The notes: a model not told the origin generated them from the sequence alone. A stretch of 64,000 bases of DNA from Nocardioides cavernae (GCF_013410035.1 NZ_JACCBW010000003.1:269670-333669); one strand, 5' to 3'; shown: positions 42,937 through 53,235, numbered from the stretch's first letter. Made by a program: numbers and translations.

Positions 42937-43962
42937 ATGACCACACACGACATCGACCTCGCGGTCCGGGCCACCGGGCTCGTCAAGCAGTTCGGCGACC
43001 AGCGCGCCGTCGACCACATCGACCTCGAGGTCCGCCGCGGGGAGGTCTTCGGCGTCCTGGGCCCCAACGGCGCCGGCAAGACGACCATGCTCCGGATGCT
43101 CGCCACGCTGCTGCACATCGACGCCGGACAGGCGCTGGTCTTCGGCCACGACGTCCGTGCCGAGCCCCACGCCGTACGCCGGCTGCTGGGCGTCACGGGG
43201 CAGTACGCCTCGGTCGACGAGAACCTGACCGCCACCGAGAACCTCTGGCTCTTCGCGCGGCTGCAGGGTCTCGGCCGCGCCGAGGCCCGTGCCCGGGGCG
43301 CGGAGCTGCTCGAGCAGTTCGACCTCGCGGAGGCCGCGTCCAAGCCGATCTCCGCCTTCTCCGGCGGGATGCGCCGCCGGCTCGACCTCGCCGCCAGCCT
43401 CCTCACCCGGCCCCCGCTGATCTTCCTCGACGAGCCCACGACCGGCCTGGACCCGCGCACCCGCGGGCAGATGTGGGACACCATCCGCGACCTCGTCCGC
43501 ACCGGCTGCACCGTGCTGCTCACCACGCAGTACCTCGACGAGGCCGACCAGCTCGCCGACCGGATCGCGGTGATCGACCGTGGCGTGAAGGTCGCCGAGG
43601 GCACCGCCGACGAGCTCAAGTCCTCCGTCGGCCAGTCGACGCTGCAGATCCAGGTCGCCGACCCGGCCGACCTGCCGCTGGTGGCCGAGGAGGTGCGACG
43701 GCTCCTCGGCGAGGACGTCGTCCTCACGCCGGAGGCACGTCGCGTCAACGTCCCCCTCGCCCGCACCGACCAGTCCGTCGACGTGCTCGTCGCGCTCCGC
43801 GACCGCGACGTCGCCATCGAGTCGGTCACCGTGCAGAAGCCCTCGCTCGACGAGGTGTTCCTCGCCCTGACCGGCCACGACACCCAGGACCCGTCGCACG
43901 ACGACGTCACGACCACCGACCCGACCGACCAGACCGACCTGCAGATGGAGGCAGCCCGATGA
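42937..43962 (+). CDS. Daunorubicin-resistance-type ABC transporter ATP-binding protein
   Basis: 341 residues from ATG 42937. It shows Walker A GPNGAGKTT, signature FSGGMRRRLDLAASLL, Walker B LIFLDEPTTGLDPRTRG and switch LTTQYLDEADQLAD. The C-terminal region has a regulatory segment (VADPADLPLVAEEVRRLLG) typical of DrrA-type exporters. Its last ~25 residues are a Asp/Thr-rich tail. The stop overlaps the permease start by 4 nt. It exports small molecules, perhaps antibiotics, with the permease. Confidence 0.94.
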   Translation: MTTHDIDLAVRATGLVKQFGDQRAVDHIDLEVRRGEVFGVLGPNGAGKTTMLRMLATLLHIDAGQALVFGHDVRAEPHAVRRLLGVTGQYASVDENLTATENLWLFARLQGLGRAEARARGAELLEQFDLAEAASKPISAFSGGMRRRLDLAASLLTRPPLIFLDEPTTGLDPRTRGQMWDTIRDLVRTGCTVLLTTQYLDEADQLADRIAVIDRGVKVAEGTADELKSSVGQSTLQIQVADPADLPLVAEEVRRLLGEDVVLTPEARRVNVPLARTDQSVDVLVALRDRDVAIESVTVQKPSLDEVFLALTGHDTQDPSHDDVTTTDPTDQTDLQMEAAR

Positions 43963-44795
43963 GCAGCCTGACCGTGCCCGAGAGGGGCGAGATGTCCGTG
44001 TCCGACCCGACTGCCGACCTCCCGTCGCGGGTGGGGCTGGCCGACACCCTCAGCCAGACGCTGACCCTCGCCTGGCGCGCCACGATGAAGATGCGCCGCA
44101 GCATGGAGGTGATGTTCGACGTCACGATCCAGCCGCTCGTCTTCACCGGCATGTTCGCCTACATCTTCGGCGGCGCCGTCGCCGGCGACGTCGACAGCTA
44201 CCTGCCGCTGATCATCACCGGCCTGATCGGGCAGACCGTGCTGACCGCCTGCGTCGCCACCGGCGTGCAGCTGCGCACCGACATGGACACCGGGGTCTTC
44301 GACCGCTTCAAGGTGCTGCCCATCGCCCGCATCGCCCCGCTCGCCGGCCCGATGGTCGCCGACCTGCTGCGCTACTTCATCGCGTCGGTGCTGACGTTCG
44401 CCGTCGGCATCGCGATCGGCTACCGGCCCGGCGGCGGCGTCCTCGGCGTCGCCGGCGCGGTGCTCCTCGCGATGCTCGCCGGCTGGTCGCTGGCGTGGAT
44501 CTTCACGCTGTTCGGCATCGTCGGACGCAACGCCCAGGCCGTGCAGGGCATCTCACTGCTGGTGATGTTCCCGCTGACGTTCCTGTCCAACGCCTTCGTC
44601 CCGACCGACACGATGCCGGGCCCGCTGCGGGCCTTCGCCGAGGTCAACCCCGTCTCGCTGGTCATCACCGCCATCCGCGACCTCGCCAACGAGGGCGCCG
44701 TCACCGGCAACGTCGGCTGGGCCCTGCTCGGCTGCGCGGTCGTGATCGCGGTGTTCGCGCCGCTGTCGGTGCGGGCCTTCAACCGGAAGATGTGA
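43959..44795 (+). CDS. ABC-2 type permease, DrrB-like
   Basis: 278 residues from ATG 43959; an in-frame ATG slightly downstream (MSVSDPTADLP) is an alternative. About six membrane segments follow a ~45-residue cytoplasmic start with TLTLAWRATMKMRRSMEVM. Helices include VFTGMFAYIFGGAVAG, LLAMLAGWSLAWIFTLFG and ALLGCAVVIAVFAPLSV. SLLVMFPLTFLSNAFVPTD is the ABC-2 signature segment. Its 3' end overlaps the convergent regulator gene by 17 nt. It forms an exporter with the ATPase before it. Confidence 0.93.
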   Translation: MSSLTVPERGEMSVSDPTADLPSRVGLADTLSQTLTLAWRATMKMRRSMEVMFDVTIQPLVFTGMFAYIFGGAVAGDVDSYLPLIITGLIGQTVLTACVATGVQLRTDMDTGVFDRFKVLPIARIAPLAGPMVADLLRYFIASVLTFAVGIAIGYRPGGGVLGVAGAVLLAMLAGWSLAWIFTLFGIVGRNAQAVQGISLLVMFPLTFLSNAFVPTDTMPGPLRAFAEVNPVSLVITAIRDLANEGAVTGNVGWALLGCAVVIAVFAPLSVRAFNRKM

Positions 44796-47700
44796 CCCAG
44801 CGCTGCTGCAGCCGCTCGACCGTGGCCGCCACCTCGGGCAGCAGCTCGGGTCCCGGGCGGTCGGCCAGCTCCTCGACGAGCCGGTCGACCCGCCCGGGCA
44901 GGGCCGTGTCCGCGAGCGCCACCATCGAGTCCCAGGCCATGACCGGGATGCTCCGGTTGTAGGACCAGCGGTGCGCGACCGCGAGGAGGCGCACCGCGTC
45001 CTCGTGCTGGTCCGCCGGCCCGTGCCGCAGCACCCAGGAGCCGAGCGCCACGAGCAGCACGCCGTTGAGGGGCAGGTCGGTGAACCAGAGCGTGCCGGGC
45101 GGCCGGTGAGCCCCGTCACCGGCGACCAGGTCGCGGAGCTCGTCCGCCCGCGGGTCCGGACCGTCCGCGGCGTGGCGCACCCGGGCCACGAGCGCCGCGG
45201 ACGCCGCGATGGCCAGCCACGGCGAGGCACCGGGAGCGCCGTCCAGGTCCGTCACGAGGTCGACGGTCGCGTCGTAGCGCTCGAGCGCCTCGGTGACGTC
45301 ACCCCTGGCCAGCGCGAGCTCGGCCTGGGCCGCGTGCCACGTCAGCCGCGCCCCCATCTGGGCCTGGTCGCCGTCCGGCGGACCGAATCGGTCGAGCAGT
45401 CGTTGCGCCTCCTCGACCCGGCCCTCGAGCAGGGGTGCCATGGCGGTCGCGACCTGGAGGCTGTAGGCGTCGGTGACGGAGTGGATCCGCTCGAGCAGCG
45501 GCCACGCGACCTCTGCGTGCCGGGCCGCGCGCCGGTGGTCGCCCGCGGTCATGGCGAGCTGGCCGAGCTCGGCGTGCAGCGACCCGCTGAGGTACGGCGG
45601 GAGCGGGCGTCGCAGCGCCTCCTCGGCATGGCGCCGGGCAGTGTCGACGTCGCCGGCGTTCTCCGCCACGATCGCCGCCCACAGCAGCAGTGCGCCCGCC
45701 ATCGCCGGCCTGGTCTGCCGTGCGGCGACGCGGGCGAGGCCGGCGGGCGTGCCGCCGTCCTCCGCGACGTGGACCGTGTGGGCGACCAGGCCCCACGTGC
45801 CCGTGGGTGGGCCGCCCTGCACCAGCAGAGCTCGCAGCGCCTCGAGGTCGACCCCCGGCATCCAGCTCAGGTGGATCATCAGCACCCCCGCCGCGTCCTG
45901 CGCGTGGCGGTGCAGGCCGTCGGGCACCTCCCAGCCGGTCAGCACGTCGACGGCGGCATCGCAGATCGCGAAGACCCTGGGCTGGTCGCCGGTGACCGTC
46001 CAGAGCGAGCCCAGCAGCGAGACGAGCCTGGCCACGAGCTCGCGCTCGTTGGTCGCGAGCGCGTGGCGCAGGACGTCGGTCAGGTTGTTCTGCTCGCGCA
46101 CGAGCACGTCGACGAGGATGACCTGGTCGTCGGCGAGGACGAGGTCCTCCGCCCGGTCGGCCAGGCCCCGCGCCCACCGCTGCTGGGCCTCGGTCGCGGC
46201 GTCGACCTCCCCTCGCGCGACGAGCCGCGCGGCGGCGTACTCCCGGATCGTCTCCAGCGCCCGGAACCGGGCGACGCCTCCGTCCTCGGTCAGCACGAGG
46301 AGCGACTGCTCGACGAGCGTGTCGACGAGGTCCGTCCCGTCACGCCCGAGCACGGCCGTCGCTGCGGCCCGGTCGAAGCCGTCCTGGAAGAGCGAGAGCC
46401 ACGCCAGCGCCCGCTGCTCGTCGTCGGTGAGCAGGTCCCACGACCACGCGATCACCGCCTCGAGCGTGCGGTGCCGGTCGGGCGTGCTGCGGTCGCGGCT
46501 GCGCAACGTGGCGAACCGGTCATCGAGCGCGGCTGCGACCTCGGCCGCCGTCATCGTCCGCACCCGGGCCGCCGCGAGCTCGACCGCGAGCGGCAGGCCG
46601 TCGAGGCGGTCGACCACCGCGCGCACCGCCGCCGGGTCGAGCACGACGTCGGGTCGGGTGGCCTGCGCCCGCCGGACGAACAGGTCCTCGGCGTCGGACG
46701 TCGTCAGCTGGCTGAGCGGGACGGCGCGCTCGACGGCCAGGCGCAGCGGCGCCCGGCTGGTGGTGAGCACCTGCAGGTCGCGCGTGGTGGCCAGGAGGTA
46801 CGCGACGAGGGCCGCGACCGGCTCGAGGACGTGCTCGCAGTTGTCGAGCACCAGGAGCGTCGGCCCCGCGTCGAGCTCCTGCGCCAGCCTGGTGCGTACG
46901 TCCGCCTGCTGGGCAGGTGTGAGCGTGCGCCTCGCCGTCACCGACCCGCGGACGCCCAGGGCCGCACCGACCGCGACCACGACGTCGTCCCCGGCCCCCA
47001 CGCCGACCAGCTCGACGACGTGCACGTGCGGGAGCGCCGACTCCCGCGCCAGCACCTGCGCGACGCTGGTCTTGCCGATGCCGCCGGGACCGAGGATCGT
47101 CACCAGTCGCGACGACGCGATCGCCGAGCGCAGCCGGGCGAGGTCCTGCTCCCGGCCGAGCAGCCCCTCGCCGTCGTAGCGCAGCCCGGTGCGGACCGGG
47201 TCGTCGGCAGCGAGGAGCTCGCGGTGCAGGCGCTGCAGCTCGGGCGCGGGGTCGATGCCGAGGCGTTCGGCGAGGTCGACGCGGTGCGCCTCGTAGCGAC
47301 CGAGCGCCACCGCGGGCCCGCCGATCGCCGCCATGGTGCGCAGCAGGTCGGCGAGCACGCTGGCGTCGTCGCCCCACCGGGCGGCGGCCGCCTCGAGCAG
47401 CGGGAGGGCCTCGGCGTGCCGGCCCTGCCGGGCCAGGGCACGGCCGAGCAGGTCGTCGGCCGCGTCCAGCGTGCGGCTGGCGAGCGTGCGCAGCCGCGCC
47501 AGGGGTCCAGCCGCCGAGCCTGCCCGGTCCGTGGCGGGCTCGGGCCACGCCCGCACCAGCTCGGCCTGCTCCCCCGCGGCGACGGCGTCACCCGCCGCGA
47601 GCAGCTCACGCGCCCGGCCGACGTGCAGCCCCAGCGCCAGCACGTCGACCTCGTCGGGCTCCAGCCCGAGCCGGTAGCCGGTCTCGGTCAGGTGGACCAC

Positions 47701-47919
47701 CTCGGCGGCCGTCGCCGAGCGCGCGCGGGAGACGAGGACCTGCAGCGCCTTGCCGGGCGTCGCGGGCGGCTCGTCCTCCCAGACCTGCTCGATGAGCTGC
47801 GCGACGCTCAGTCCACGAGGCTCCATCACCAGCGCGGCGAGGAGGGCGTGCAGGCGGGCCCCGACGATCGGGGCGCCCTCCCACGTCGGGGTGTCGAGCA
47901 GGCGCAGACGGATGCTCAT
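44779..47919 (-). CDS. AfsR/SARP-type transcriptional regulator (BTAD + ATPase + TPR)
   Basis: 1046 residues from ATG 47919; a GTG at 47937 would add six residues and overlap xerD. It starts with an OmpR-like/BTAD region (IRLRLLDTPTWEGAPIVGA, ALQVLVSRARSAT). The NTPase core at about residues 270-560 has ILGPGGIGKTSVAQ (P-loop), LVLDNCEHVLEPV (Walker B) and the sensor-like GLPLAVELAAARV. The C-terminal ~450 residues are helical TPR-like repeats. This is the SARP architecture that regulates secondary metabolism or membrane-stress genes. It may control the DrrAB exporter whose 3' end it overlaps convergently. Confidence 0.88.
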   Translation of the reverse strand: MSIRLRLLDTPTWEGAPIVGARLHALLAALVMEPRGLSVAQLIEQVWEDEPPATPGKALQVLVSRARSATAAEVVHLTETGYRLGLEPDEVDVLALGLHVGRARELLAAGDAVAAGEQAELVRAWPEPATDRAGSAAGPLARLRTLASRTLDAADDLLGRALARQGRHAEALPLLEAAAARWGDDASVLADLLRTMAAIGGPAVALGRYEAHRVDLAERLGIDPAPELQRLHRELLAADDPVRTGLRYDGEGLLGREQDLARLRSAIASSRLVTILGPGGIGKTSVAQVLARESALPHVHVVELVGVGAGDDVVVAVGAALGVRGSVTARRTLTPAQQADVRTRLAQELDAGPTLLVLDNCEHVLEPVAALVAYLLATTRDLQVLTTSRAPLRLAVERAVPLSQLTTSDAEDLFVRRAQATRPDVVLDPAAVRAVVDRLDGLPLAVELAAARVRTMTAAEVAAALDDRFATLRSRDRSTPDRHRTLEAVIAWSWDLLTDDEQRALAWLSLFQDGFDRAAATAVLGRDGTDLVDTLVEQSLLVLTEDGGVARFRALETIREYAAARLVARGEVDAATEAQQRWARGLADRAEDLVLADDQVILVDVLVREQNNLTDVLRHALATNERELVARLVSLLGSLWTVTGDQPRVFAICDAAVDVLTGWEVPDGLHRHAQDAAGVLMIHLSWMPGVDLEALRALLVQGGPPTGTWGLVAHTVHVAEDGGTPAGLARVAARQTRPAMAGALLLWAAIVAENAGDVDTARRHAEEALRRPLPPYLSGSLHAELGQLAMTAGDHRRAARHAEVAWPLLERIHSVTDAYSLQVATAMAPLLEGRVEEAQRLLDRFGPPDGDQAQMGARLTWHAAQAELALARGDVTEALERYDATVDLVTDLDGAPGASPWLAIAASAALVARVRHAADGPDPRADELRDLVAGDGAHRPPGTLWFTDLPLNGVLLVALGSWVLRHGPADQHEDAVRLLAVAHRWSYNRSIPVMAWDSMVALADTALPGRVDRLVEELADRPGPELLPEVAATVERLQQRWVTSSG

Positions 47920-47929
47920 GCGGCGCGCG

Positions 47930-48862
47930 TCATTCACGGGCCCGCGGGTGCGCGGTCGCGAAGACCTCGCGGAGGTTGTCGACGGTCACGAGCGTGTAGA
48001 CCTGGGTCGTCGTCACGGAGGCGTGGCCGAGGAGCTCCTGCACGACGCGCACGTCCGCGCCGCCGTCGAGCAGGTGCGTCGCGAAGGAGTGCCGCAGCGT
48101 GTGCGGGGACACCGACGCGGTCACGCCCGCCCGCTCGGCGGCCTTCACCAAGACCGCCCACGCACTCTGCCGCGACAACCGGCCTCCACGCGAGTTGAGG
48201 AACATCGCCGGGCCACCGCGACCCGTGCCGACGAGCTCGGGACGCGCCCGGGTGAGGTAGGCGGCGACCGCCTCGCGGGCGTACCCGCCGACCGGCACGA
48301 GCCGCTCCTTGCCCCCCTTGCCGCGCAGCAGCACCGTGCCGTCGACCTGGTCGAGGTCGTCGACGTCGAGACCGACGGCCTCCGAGATGCGCGCGCCCGT
48401 GCCGTAGAGCAGCTCCAGCAGCGCGCGGTCGCGCAGCGCGAGGACCGTGTCGGGCGCCCCGGCCGCCTCGAGGATCGCCTCGACGTCCGACAGCGGCAGC
48501 GCCTTGGGCAGCCGCTTCGCCGGGGTCGGCGGCTTGACCGCCGCGGCCGGGTCCGCGACGGCGAACCCGTCGGAGACCGCGAACTTGTGGAACCCGCGCA
48601 CCGCGACGACCGTGCGGGCCGCCGACGTCGCGCTCAGCGGCGGGTGCGCCTCGCTGCCCTCGCGCAGGCTCACCAGGAACGCGGCCACCGTCGACTCGGT
48701 GACCGCGTCCAGGGCATCGATCCCCTGGGTCGCGAGGAACTCGTCGTAGCGGCCCAGGTCACGCGTGTAGGAGCTCAGCGTGTTCGCCGCGAGGCCGCGC
48801 TCGACCGCGAGGTGGTCGAGATAGGTGCGGACGGCCCGACGCAGCGGAACCCCAGAGCTCAC
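47930..48862 (-). CDS. xerD: Site-specific tyrosine recombinase XerD
   Basis: 310 residues from GTG 48862, which overlaps the ald stop as GTGA. The N-terminal SAM-like domain has [19 protein letters not shown]. The catalytic domain has [15 protein letters not shown] (Arg), [36 protein letters not shown] (H-x-x-R) and [13 protein letters not shown] with the Tyr nucleophile. It resolves chromosome dimers at dif with XerC. Upstream in-frame extension is antisense to ald and rejected. Position next to parA is conserved. Confidence 0.94.
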   Translation of the reverse strand: MSSGVPLRRAVRTYLDHLAVERGLAANTLSSYTRDLGRYDEFLATQGIDALDAVTESTVAAFLVSLREGSEAHPPLSATSAARTVVAVRGFHKFAVSDGFAVADPAAAVKPPTPAKRLPKALPLSDVEAILEAAGAPDTVLALRDRALLELLYGTGARISEAVGLDVDDLDQVDGTVLLRGKGGKERLVPVGGYAREAVAAYLTRARPELVGTGRGGPAMFLNSRGGRLSRQSAWAVLVKAAERAGVTASVSPHTLRHSFATHLLDGGADVRVVQELLGHASVTTTQVYTLVTVDNLREVFATAHPRARE

Positions 48863-49974
48863 CCCAGAACGGTATCGAGTCCCACCGACTCGATGCCGAC
48901 AGCCGTGCCGACCGGGCCGTTGGTCAGCTGGCCCGCGTGGGTGTTCAGGCCCAGCGCGAGGCTGTGGTCGTCGCGCAGCGCCTGCTGCCAGCCCTTGTCG
49001 GCCAGCGCCACGGCGTAGGGCAGCGTCGCGTTGGTCAGGGCGTACGTCGAGGTGTTCGGCACCGCGCCCGGCATGTTGGCCACGCAGTAGAAGACCGAGT
49101 CGTGGACCGCGTAGGTCGGGTCGTCGTGGGTGGTGGCGTGGGAGTCCTCGAAGCAGCCGCCCTGGTCGATGGCGATGTCGACGAGCACCGAGCCCGGCTT
49201 CATCCGCGAGACCAGGTCGTTGGAGACCAGCTTGGGCGCGGCGGCACCGGGGATCAGCACGGCGCCGATGACCATGTCGGCCTCCATCACCTGCTGCTCG
49301 ATCGCCAGCTTCGACGACGCCAGGCCGTGGACGCGGTTGTTGTAGCGCCAGAACGACATCCGCAGCTTGTCGAGGTCGGTGTCGAGCAGCGTCACGTCGG
49401 CGCCCATGCCGAGCGCGATGTTGGCGGCGTTCTGGCCCGAGACGCCGGCACCGATGATGACGACCTTCGCGTTGGCCACACCGCCGACGCCGCCCATCAG
49501 GACGCCGCGGCCACCGTTGGCCTTCATCAGGGAGTACGCGCCCACCTGAGGCGCGAGGCAGCCCGCGACCTCGGACATCGGGTAGAGCAGCGGGAGCGCG
49601 CCCGAGGGCAGCTGCACCGTCTCGTACGCGATCGCGGTGACCTTGCGGGTCATCAGCTCCTCGGTCAGCGGCTTGTCCGCGGCGAGGTGGAGGTAGGTGA
49701 AGAGGGTCTGGCCCTCCCGCATCCGGCCGTACTCCTCCGCGACCGGCTCCTTGACCTTGAGGATCATGTCGGCCTCGCCCCACACGTCGTCGGCCGTGTC
49801 GAGCATCGTCGCGCCGGCGGCGACGTACTCCTCGTCGGTGATCTGCGAGCCCTCGCCCGCGGTCTTCTGGACCACGACGTCGTGGCCGTGCTGGACCAGC
49901 TCGTGCACGCCGATGGGGGTCAGGGCCACGCGGTACTCGCGGTTCTTGACTTCCTTGGGTACGCCGACCTTCAT
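48859..49974 (-). CDS. ald: Alanine dehydrogenase
   Basis: 371 residues from ATG 49974. The start [19 protein letters not shown] is the family signature. Next comes [37 protein letters not shown] with the pyruvate-binding Lys region, and the NAD loop [19 protein letters not shown]. It catalyses the NAD-linked interconversion of alanine and pyruvate plus ammonia. 371 residues is the normal length. It is inserted between the NUDIX gene and xerD. Confidence 0.96.
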   Translation of the reverse strand: MKVGVPKEVKNREYRVALTPIGVHELVQHGHDVVVQKTAGEGSQITDEEYVAAGATMLDTADDVWGEADMILKVKEPVAEEYGRMREGQTLFTYLHLAADKPLTEELMTRKVTAIAYETVQLPSGALPLLYPMSEVAGCLAPQVGAYSLMKANGGRGVLMGGVGGVANAKVVIIGAGVSGQNAANIALGMGADVTLLDTDLDKLRMSFWRYNNRVHGLASSKLAIEQQVMEADMVIGAVLIPGAAAPKLVSNDLVSRMKPGSVLVDIAIDQGGCFEDSHATTHDDPTYAVHDSVFYCVANMPGAVPNTSTYALTNATLPYAVALADKGWQQALRDDHSLALGLNTHAGQLTNGPVGTAVGIESVGLDTVLG

Positions 49975-50052
49975 GCCTTGCTCCTCAGGGTCAGAGGACC
50001 CACCACGATGTGGGCCGCCTCACAGCGGGAGCGAGACTACTCCCGGAGGACC

Positions 50053-50721
50053 TCACCCGGCGTCCAGGGTCTGGTCCGGGCTCGGGTCGGGGATCGGGCC
50101 CAGCGAGCCGCGGCGCTTGAGCACGTCGTACGCCAGCACCGCCTGCGCCAGCGGACCCTCGCGCACCCGTCCCTCGAGCACCGCGTCGAGGAGGTCGGGC
50201 ATCGCCACCCAGAGCGTCTCCATCTCCGCCTCCTCGTGGCGCATCTCGAAGTCCCCACGGGGCGCGGGCGACAGGCCGCGGGCCAGGAAGATCTCGTGCA
50301 CCTCGTCGGTGATGCCGGCGCTGGAGTAGGTGCTCAGCAGCAGGCGCCAGTCCGACGCCTGCAGCTCCACCTCCTCCTGCAGCTCCCGCTTCGCGGTCTC
50401 GACCGCGGGCTCGTCGCCCGCGTCGCGCAGCCCGGCCGGCAGCTCCACGAACTCGTGGCCGCTGGTGTGGCGGTACTGCCGCAGGCACACCACCCGCTCG
50501 TCGGCGTCGACCGCGAGGACGATCACCGCGCCGGGGTGCTCGAGGCTGACCCGGCTGAACTGCTCCGGGTGCCCCGGGCGGGTGATCGTGTCCTCGCGCA
50601 GGGCGACGACCCAGTCGTCGCGGTGGAGGTCGCGGCTGGAGACGACCGGCCACGACATCGGCCGGTCGGCGAGCGGTTCGGCAGGACGATCTGCGGGTGT
50701 GCTCCCGGATTCGACGGACAT
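50053..50721 (-). CDS. NUDIX hydrolase, ADP-ribose pyrophosphatase-like
   Basis: 222 residues from ATG 50721. The NUDIX box is at AGLRDAGDEPAVETAKREL followed by QEEVEL, with the catalytic EE pair; the consensus Gly near its end is not conserved. N-terminal DWVVALREDTITRPG and HTSGHEFVELPAGLRD match the ADP-ribose pyrophosphatase group (NudF/TrgB type). The neighbourhood of xerD, recN and steA is common for this gene in actinobacteria. It probably removes ADP-ribose or other nucleoside diphosphate derivatives. Confidence 0.85.
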   Translation of the reverse strand: MSVESGSTPADRPAEPLADRPMSWPVVSSRDLHRDDWVVALREDTITRPGHPEQFSRVSLEHPGAVIVLAVDADERVVCLRQYRHTSGHEFVELPAGLRDAGDEPAVETAKRELQEEVELQASDWRLLLSTYSSAGITDEVHEIFLARGLSPAPRGDFEMRHEEAEMETLWVAMPDLLDAVLEGRVREGPLAQAVLAYDVLKRRGSLGPIPDPSPDQTLDAG

Positions 50722-50775
50722 GCCACGCACGCTAGCGCGGGACGGGTCGGGGATGGTGACGATGGACACGGTGAG

Positions 50776-50781
50776 TAGGTT
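50776..50781 (+). promoter_or_regulatory. -10 element of pepN
   Basis: TAGGTT ends 6 nt before ATG 50788, consistent with a leaderless transcript for the aminopeptidase. Confidence 0.45.
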
Positions 50782-50787
50782 CGGTCC

Positions 50788-53235
50788 ATGACGCTGTCGA
50801 GCCTGACCAAGACCGAAGCCGCTGCGCGCTCGAAGCTGCTCGAGGTGCAGCGCTACGACATCGCCGTCGACATGACCGGCCTGCTCGAGGGCGAGGTGTG
50901 GTCGTCGGTCAGCACGATCACCTTCACCTGCTCCGAGCCCGGCGCGACGACCTTCGTCGACGTCGCGATGGACGTCGCGCGCGCCACGCTCAACGGCGAG
51001 GAGGTCGACGTCTCGGCCGCCGCCGACGGCCGCCTGCCGCTCCCCGCGCTCGCCGCCGACAACGTGCTCGTCGTCGAGGCCAGCACGACCAACACCGCCA
51101 CCGGCGAGGGCGTCCTGCGCACCGTCGACCCGACCGACAAGCTCGTCTACGTCTGGACGAGCCTCGAGCCCGACGAGGCCCGCCGCATCTGGGCGTGCTT
51201 CGACCAGCCCGACCTCAAGGCCCCCCACCGCTTCACGGTCACCGCCCCGTCCGCGTGGCTGGTGACCTCCAACGGGGCGCCGGAGTCCGTCGTCGACCAC
51301 GAGACCGACGACGCGAAGGTGTGGACCTACCCCGACACCCCCCGCCTGTCGACGTACGTCGTCGTCGTCAACGCCGGCCCGTTCCACGAGGTACGCCGCC
51401 AGCACGACGGCTACGACCTCGGGTTCTACTGTCGACAGTCGCTCGTCCCCGTCCTCGAGCGCGACCTCGACGAGCTGGTGACGCTGACCCGCCAGGGGTT
51501 GGCGTTCTTCGGCGAGCGCTTCGCCTTCCCGTTCCCGCAGGCACGCTACGACCAGGTGTTCGTGCCCAACCTCGGCGGTGCGATGGAGAACTGGGGCTGC
51601 GTCACCTACGGCGACGGCCAGCTGTTCCGCACCCCTCCGACGTACGCCCAGCGCGGGGTGCGGGCCGAGTTCATCTTCCACGAGATGGCCCACATGTGGT
51701 TCGGCGACCTCGTCACCATGCAGTGGTGGGACGACCTCTGGCTCAACGAGGCGTTCGCGTCGTGGGCGGCCAACTGGGGGATGGCCCACGCGAGCGAGTT
51801 CACCGACCAGTGGGCGACCTTCCTCGCCGCGGCCAAGCGGACCGCCTACGAGATGGACATGAGCCCGGCCCGGCACCCGATCCGCGGCGACGTCCCCGAC
51901 GTGTCGGCCGCGATGTCCAACTTCGACGCGATCACCTACGTCAAGGGCCAGAGCGTGCTGCACCAGCTCGTCGCCTTCATCGGCGAGGACGCGTTCGTCG
52001 AGGGGCTGCGCGACTACTTCAGCCGCTACGCCTTCGCCAACACCTCGCTCGACGACCTCATGGACTGCTACTCCCGCGCATCCGGGCGTGACCTCTCCGC
52101 CTGGACGAAGGCGTGGCTCGACGAGGCCGGCACCGACGTCGTCTCCCTGATCGACGACGAGCTCGTCGTCGAGACCACCGACGGGCAGGAGCCGCGTCCG
52201 CACCGCCTCGACATCGCGGTCTTCGACGCGTCGGGCGACACGCTGGCGCCCGTCGGACGGTCGTCCCACGAGGTGACCGGCCCGCGCACGCCGGTCGACC
52301 TCCCGGCCGGTGGCCTCCGCCTCGTCAACGCCGGCGACCTCACCTTCGCCGCGGTCAAGCCGGACGCCGAGTCGCTCACCACGATGCTCGAGCGGGTCCA
52401 GCAGCTCGAGGACCCGCTGGACCGCGCCCTCGTCGCCGCGACCGCCGGCCAGCTGCTGCTGCTCGGGGACGTGGCGCCGCGCGACGTCGCGGCGTCGCTG
52501 ACCCGGGCCCTGCGCACCGAGACCAGCCCCGCCCTCGTCGAGCCGTTCCTCGGCCAGGCCCTGCAGGTCGCCGACCGCTGGGCACCGGCCGCGGAGTCAC
52601 CCGCGCTGCTGAGCGCGCTCGCGGACGCCGTCGTCGGGCTCGTCGAGGTCCCGGACGCGCGGCAGGCCGCCCTGCGCACGCTCGCGGCGTCGGCCTCGAC
52701 CGACGCCCACTGGTCGGTCCTCGAGGCGGCCGCCGCGGAGGCGACCGACCTCGACCTCGCGTGGCGGATGGCCGTACGACGCTCCGAGCTGGGCGACTAC
52801 GACGAGGACGCCGTGCGTCGCCTGCTCGAGTCCGACCCGGACCCCGACGCCGGGATGCGTCGACTGGCCGTGCTGGCCGCCCACCCGAGCGTCGAGACCA
52901 AGGAGGAGGTCTGGCGCGCGTTCTTCGTCGACTACGCCGTGCCCGCGAGCCGCGAGACGCTGGTGCTCGGGTCGACCTTCTGGCGCCCGGGGCAGGCCGA
53001 GCTGCTCGCGCCGTTCACCCACCGCTACCTCGAGGAGCTGCACACGCTCAAGGGCGGTCTGCTCAACCAGGGCCTCACGATCCGTGCGATGTTCCCCCTC
53101 GGCGCCGGCGACGAGACCTTCCTCGCCGCCGCCGAGGCCGCCGCGGACGACACCAGCCTGATGGCGTACGCCCGCAACCAGCTCCGCTCGAACTCGTTCG
53201 TCCTCAGCCGGATACTGCAGGCCCGCCGGCTCTGA
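50788..53235 (+). CDS. pepN: Aminopeptidase N (M1 family)
   Basis: 815 residues from ATG 50788. The substrate-binding motif is GGAMENWGCVTYG and the zinc site is FIFHEMAHMWFGDLVTMQW (HExxH plus a downstream Glu ~18 residues on: WLNEAFASWAANW). The Tyr in FDAITYVKGQSVLHQL is the transition-state Tyr. The C-terminal half is a helical ERAP1-like domain. It removes N-terminal amino acids from peptides in the cytosol. It is on the opposite strand to the surrounding cluster, so it is an inserted transcription unit. Confidence 0.95.
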   Translation: MTLSSLTKTEAAARSKLLEVQRYDIAVDMTGLLEGEVWSSVSTITFTCSEPGATTFVDVAMDVARATLNGEEVDVSAAADGRLPLPALAADNVLVVEASTTNTATGEGVLRTVDPTDKLVYVWTSLEPDEARRIWACFDQPDLKAPHRFTVTAPSAWLVTSNGAPESVVDHETDDAKVWTYPDTPRLSTYVVVVNAGPFHEVRRQHDGYDLGFYCRQSLVPVLERDLDELVTLTRQGLAFFGERFAFPFPQARYDQVFVPNLGGAMENWGCVTYGDGQLFRTPPTYAQRGVRAEFIFHEMAHMWFGDLVTMQWWDDLWLNEAFASWAANWGMAHASEFTDQWATFLAAAKRTAYEMDMSPARHPIRGDVPDVSAAMSNFDAITYVKGQSVLHQLVAFIGEDAFVEGLRDYFSRYAFANTSLDDLMDCYSRASGRDLSAWTKAWLDEAGTDVVSLIDDELVVETTDGQEPRPHRLDIAVFDASGDTLAPVGRSSHEVTGPRTPVDLPAGGLRLVNAGDLTFAAVKPDAESLTTMLERVQQLEDPLDRALVAATAGQLLLLGDVAPRDVAASLTRALRTETSPALVEPFLGQALQVADRWAPAAESPALLSALADAVVGLVEVPDARQAALRTLAASASTDAHWSVLEAAAAEATDLDLAWRMAVRRSELGDYDEDAVRRLLESDPDPDAGMRRLAVLAAHPSVETKEEVWRAFFVDYAVPASRETLVLGSTFWRPGQAELLAPFTHRYLEELHTLKGGLLNQGLTIRAMFPLGAGDETFLAAAEAAADDTSLMAYARNQLRSNSFVLSRILQARRL

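Noticed and set aside
40335..44795. A long open frame on the plus strand (over 1,400 codons) opposite the helicase gene
   Set aside because: It is antisense to the DUF3516 helicase for most of its length, arginine/valine-rich and free of motifs; only its last ~278 codons are a real gene (the permease). High-GC codon bias produces such long antisense frames.
44971..48198. Plus-strand open frame of over 1,000 codons
   Set aside because: Antisense to the AfsR-like regulator and xerD; composition is repetitive and no domain is visible.
47930..48862. XerD gene as a phage or island integrase
   Set aside because: Its place in the conserved recN-to-der cluster and close match to XerD marks it as the housekeeping recombinase; no att sites or phage genes nearby.
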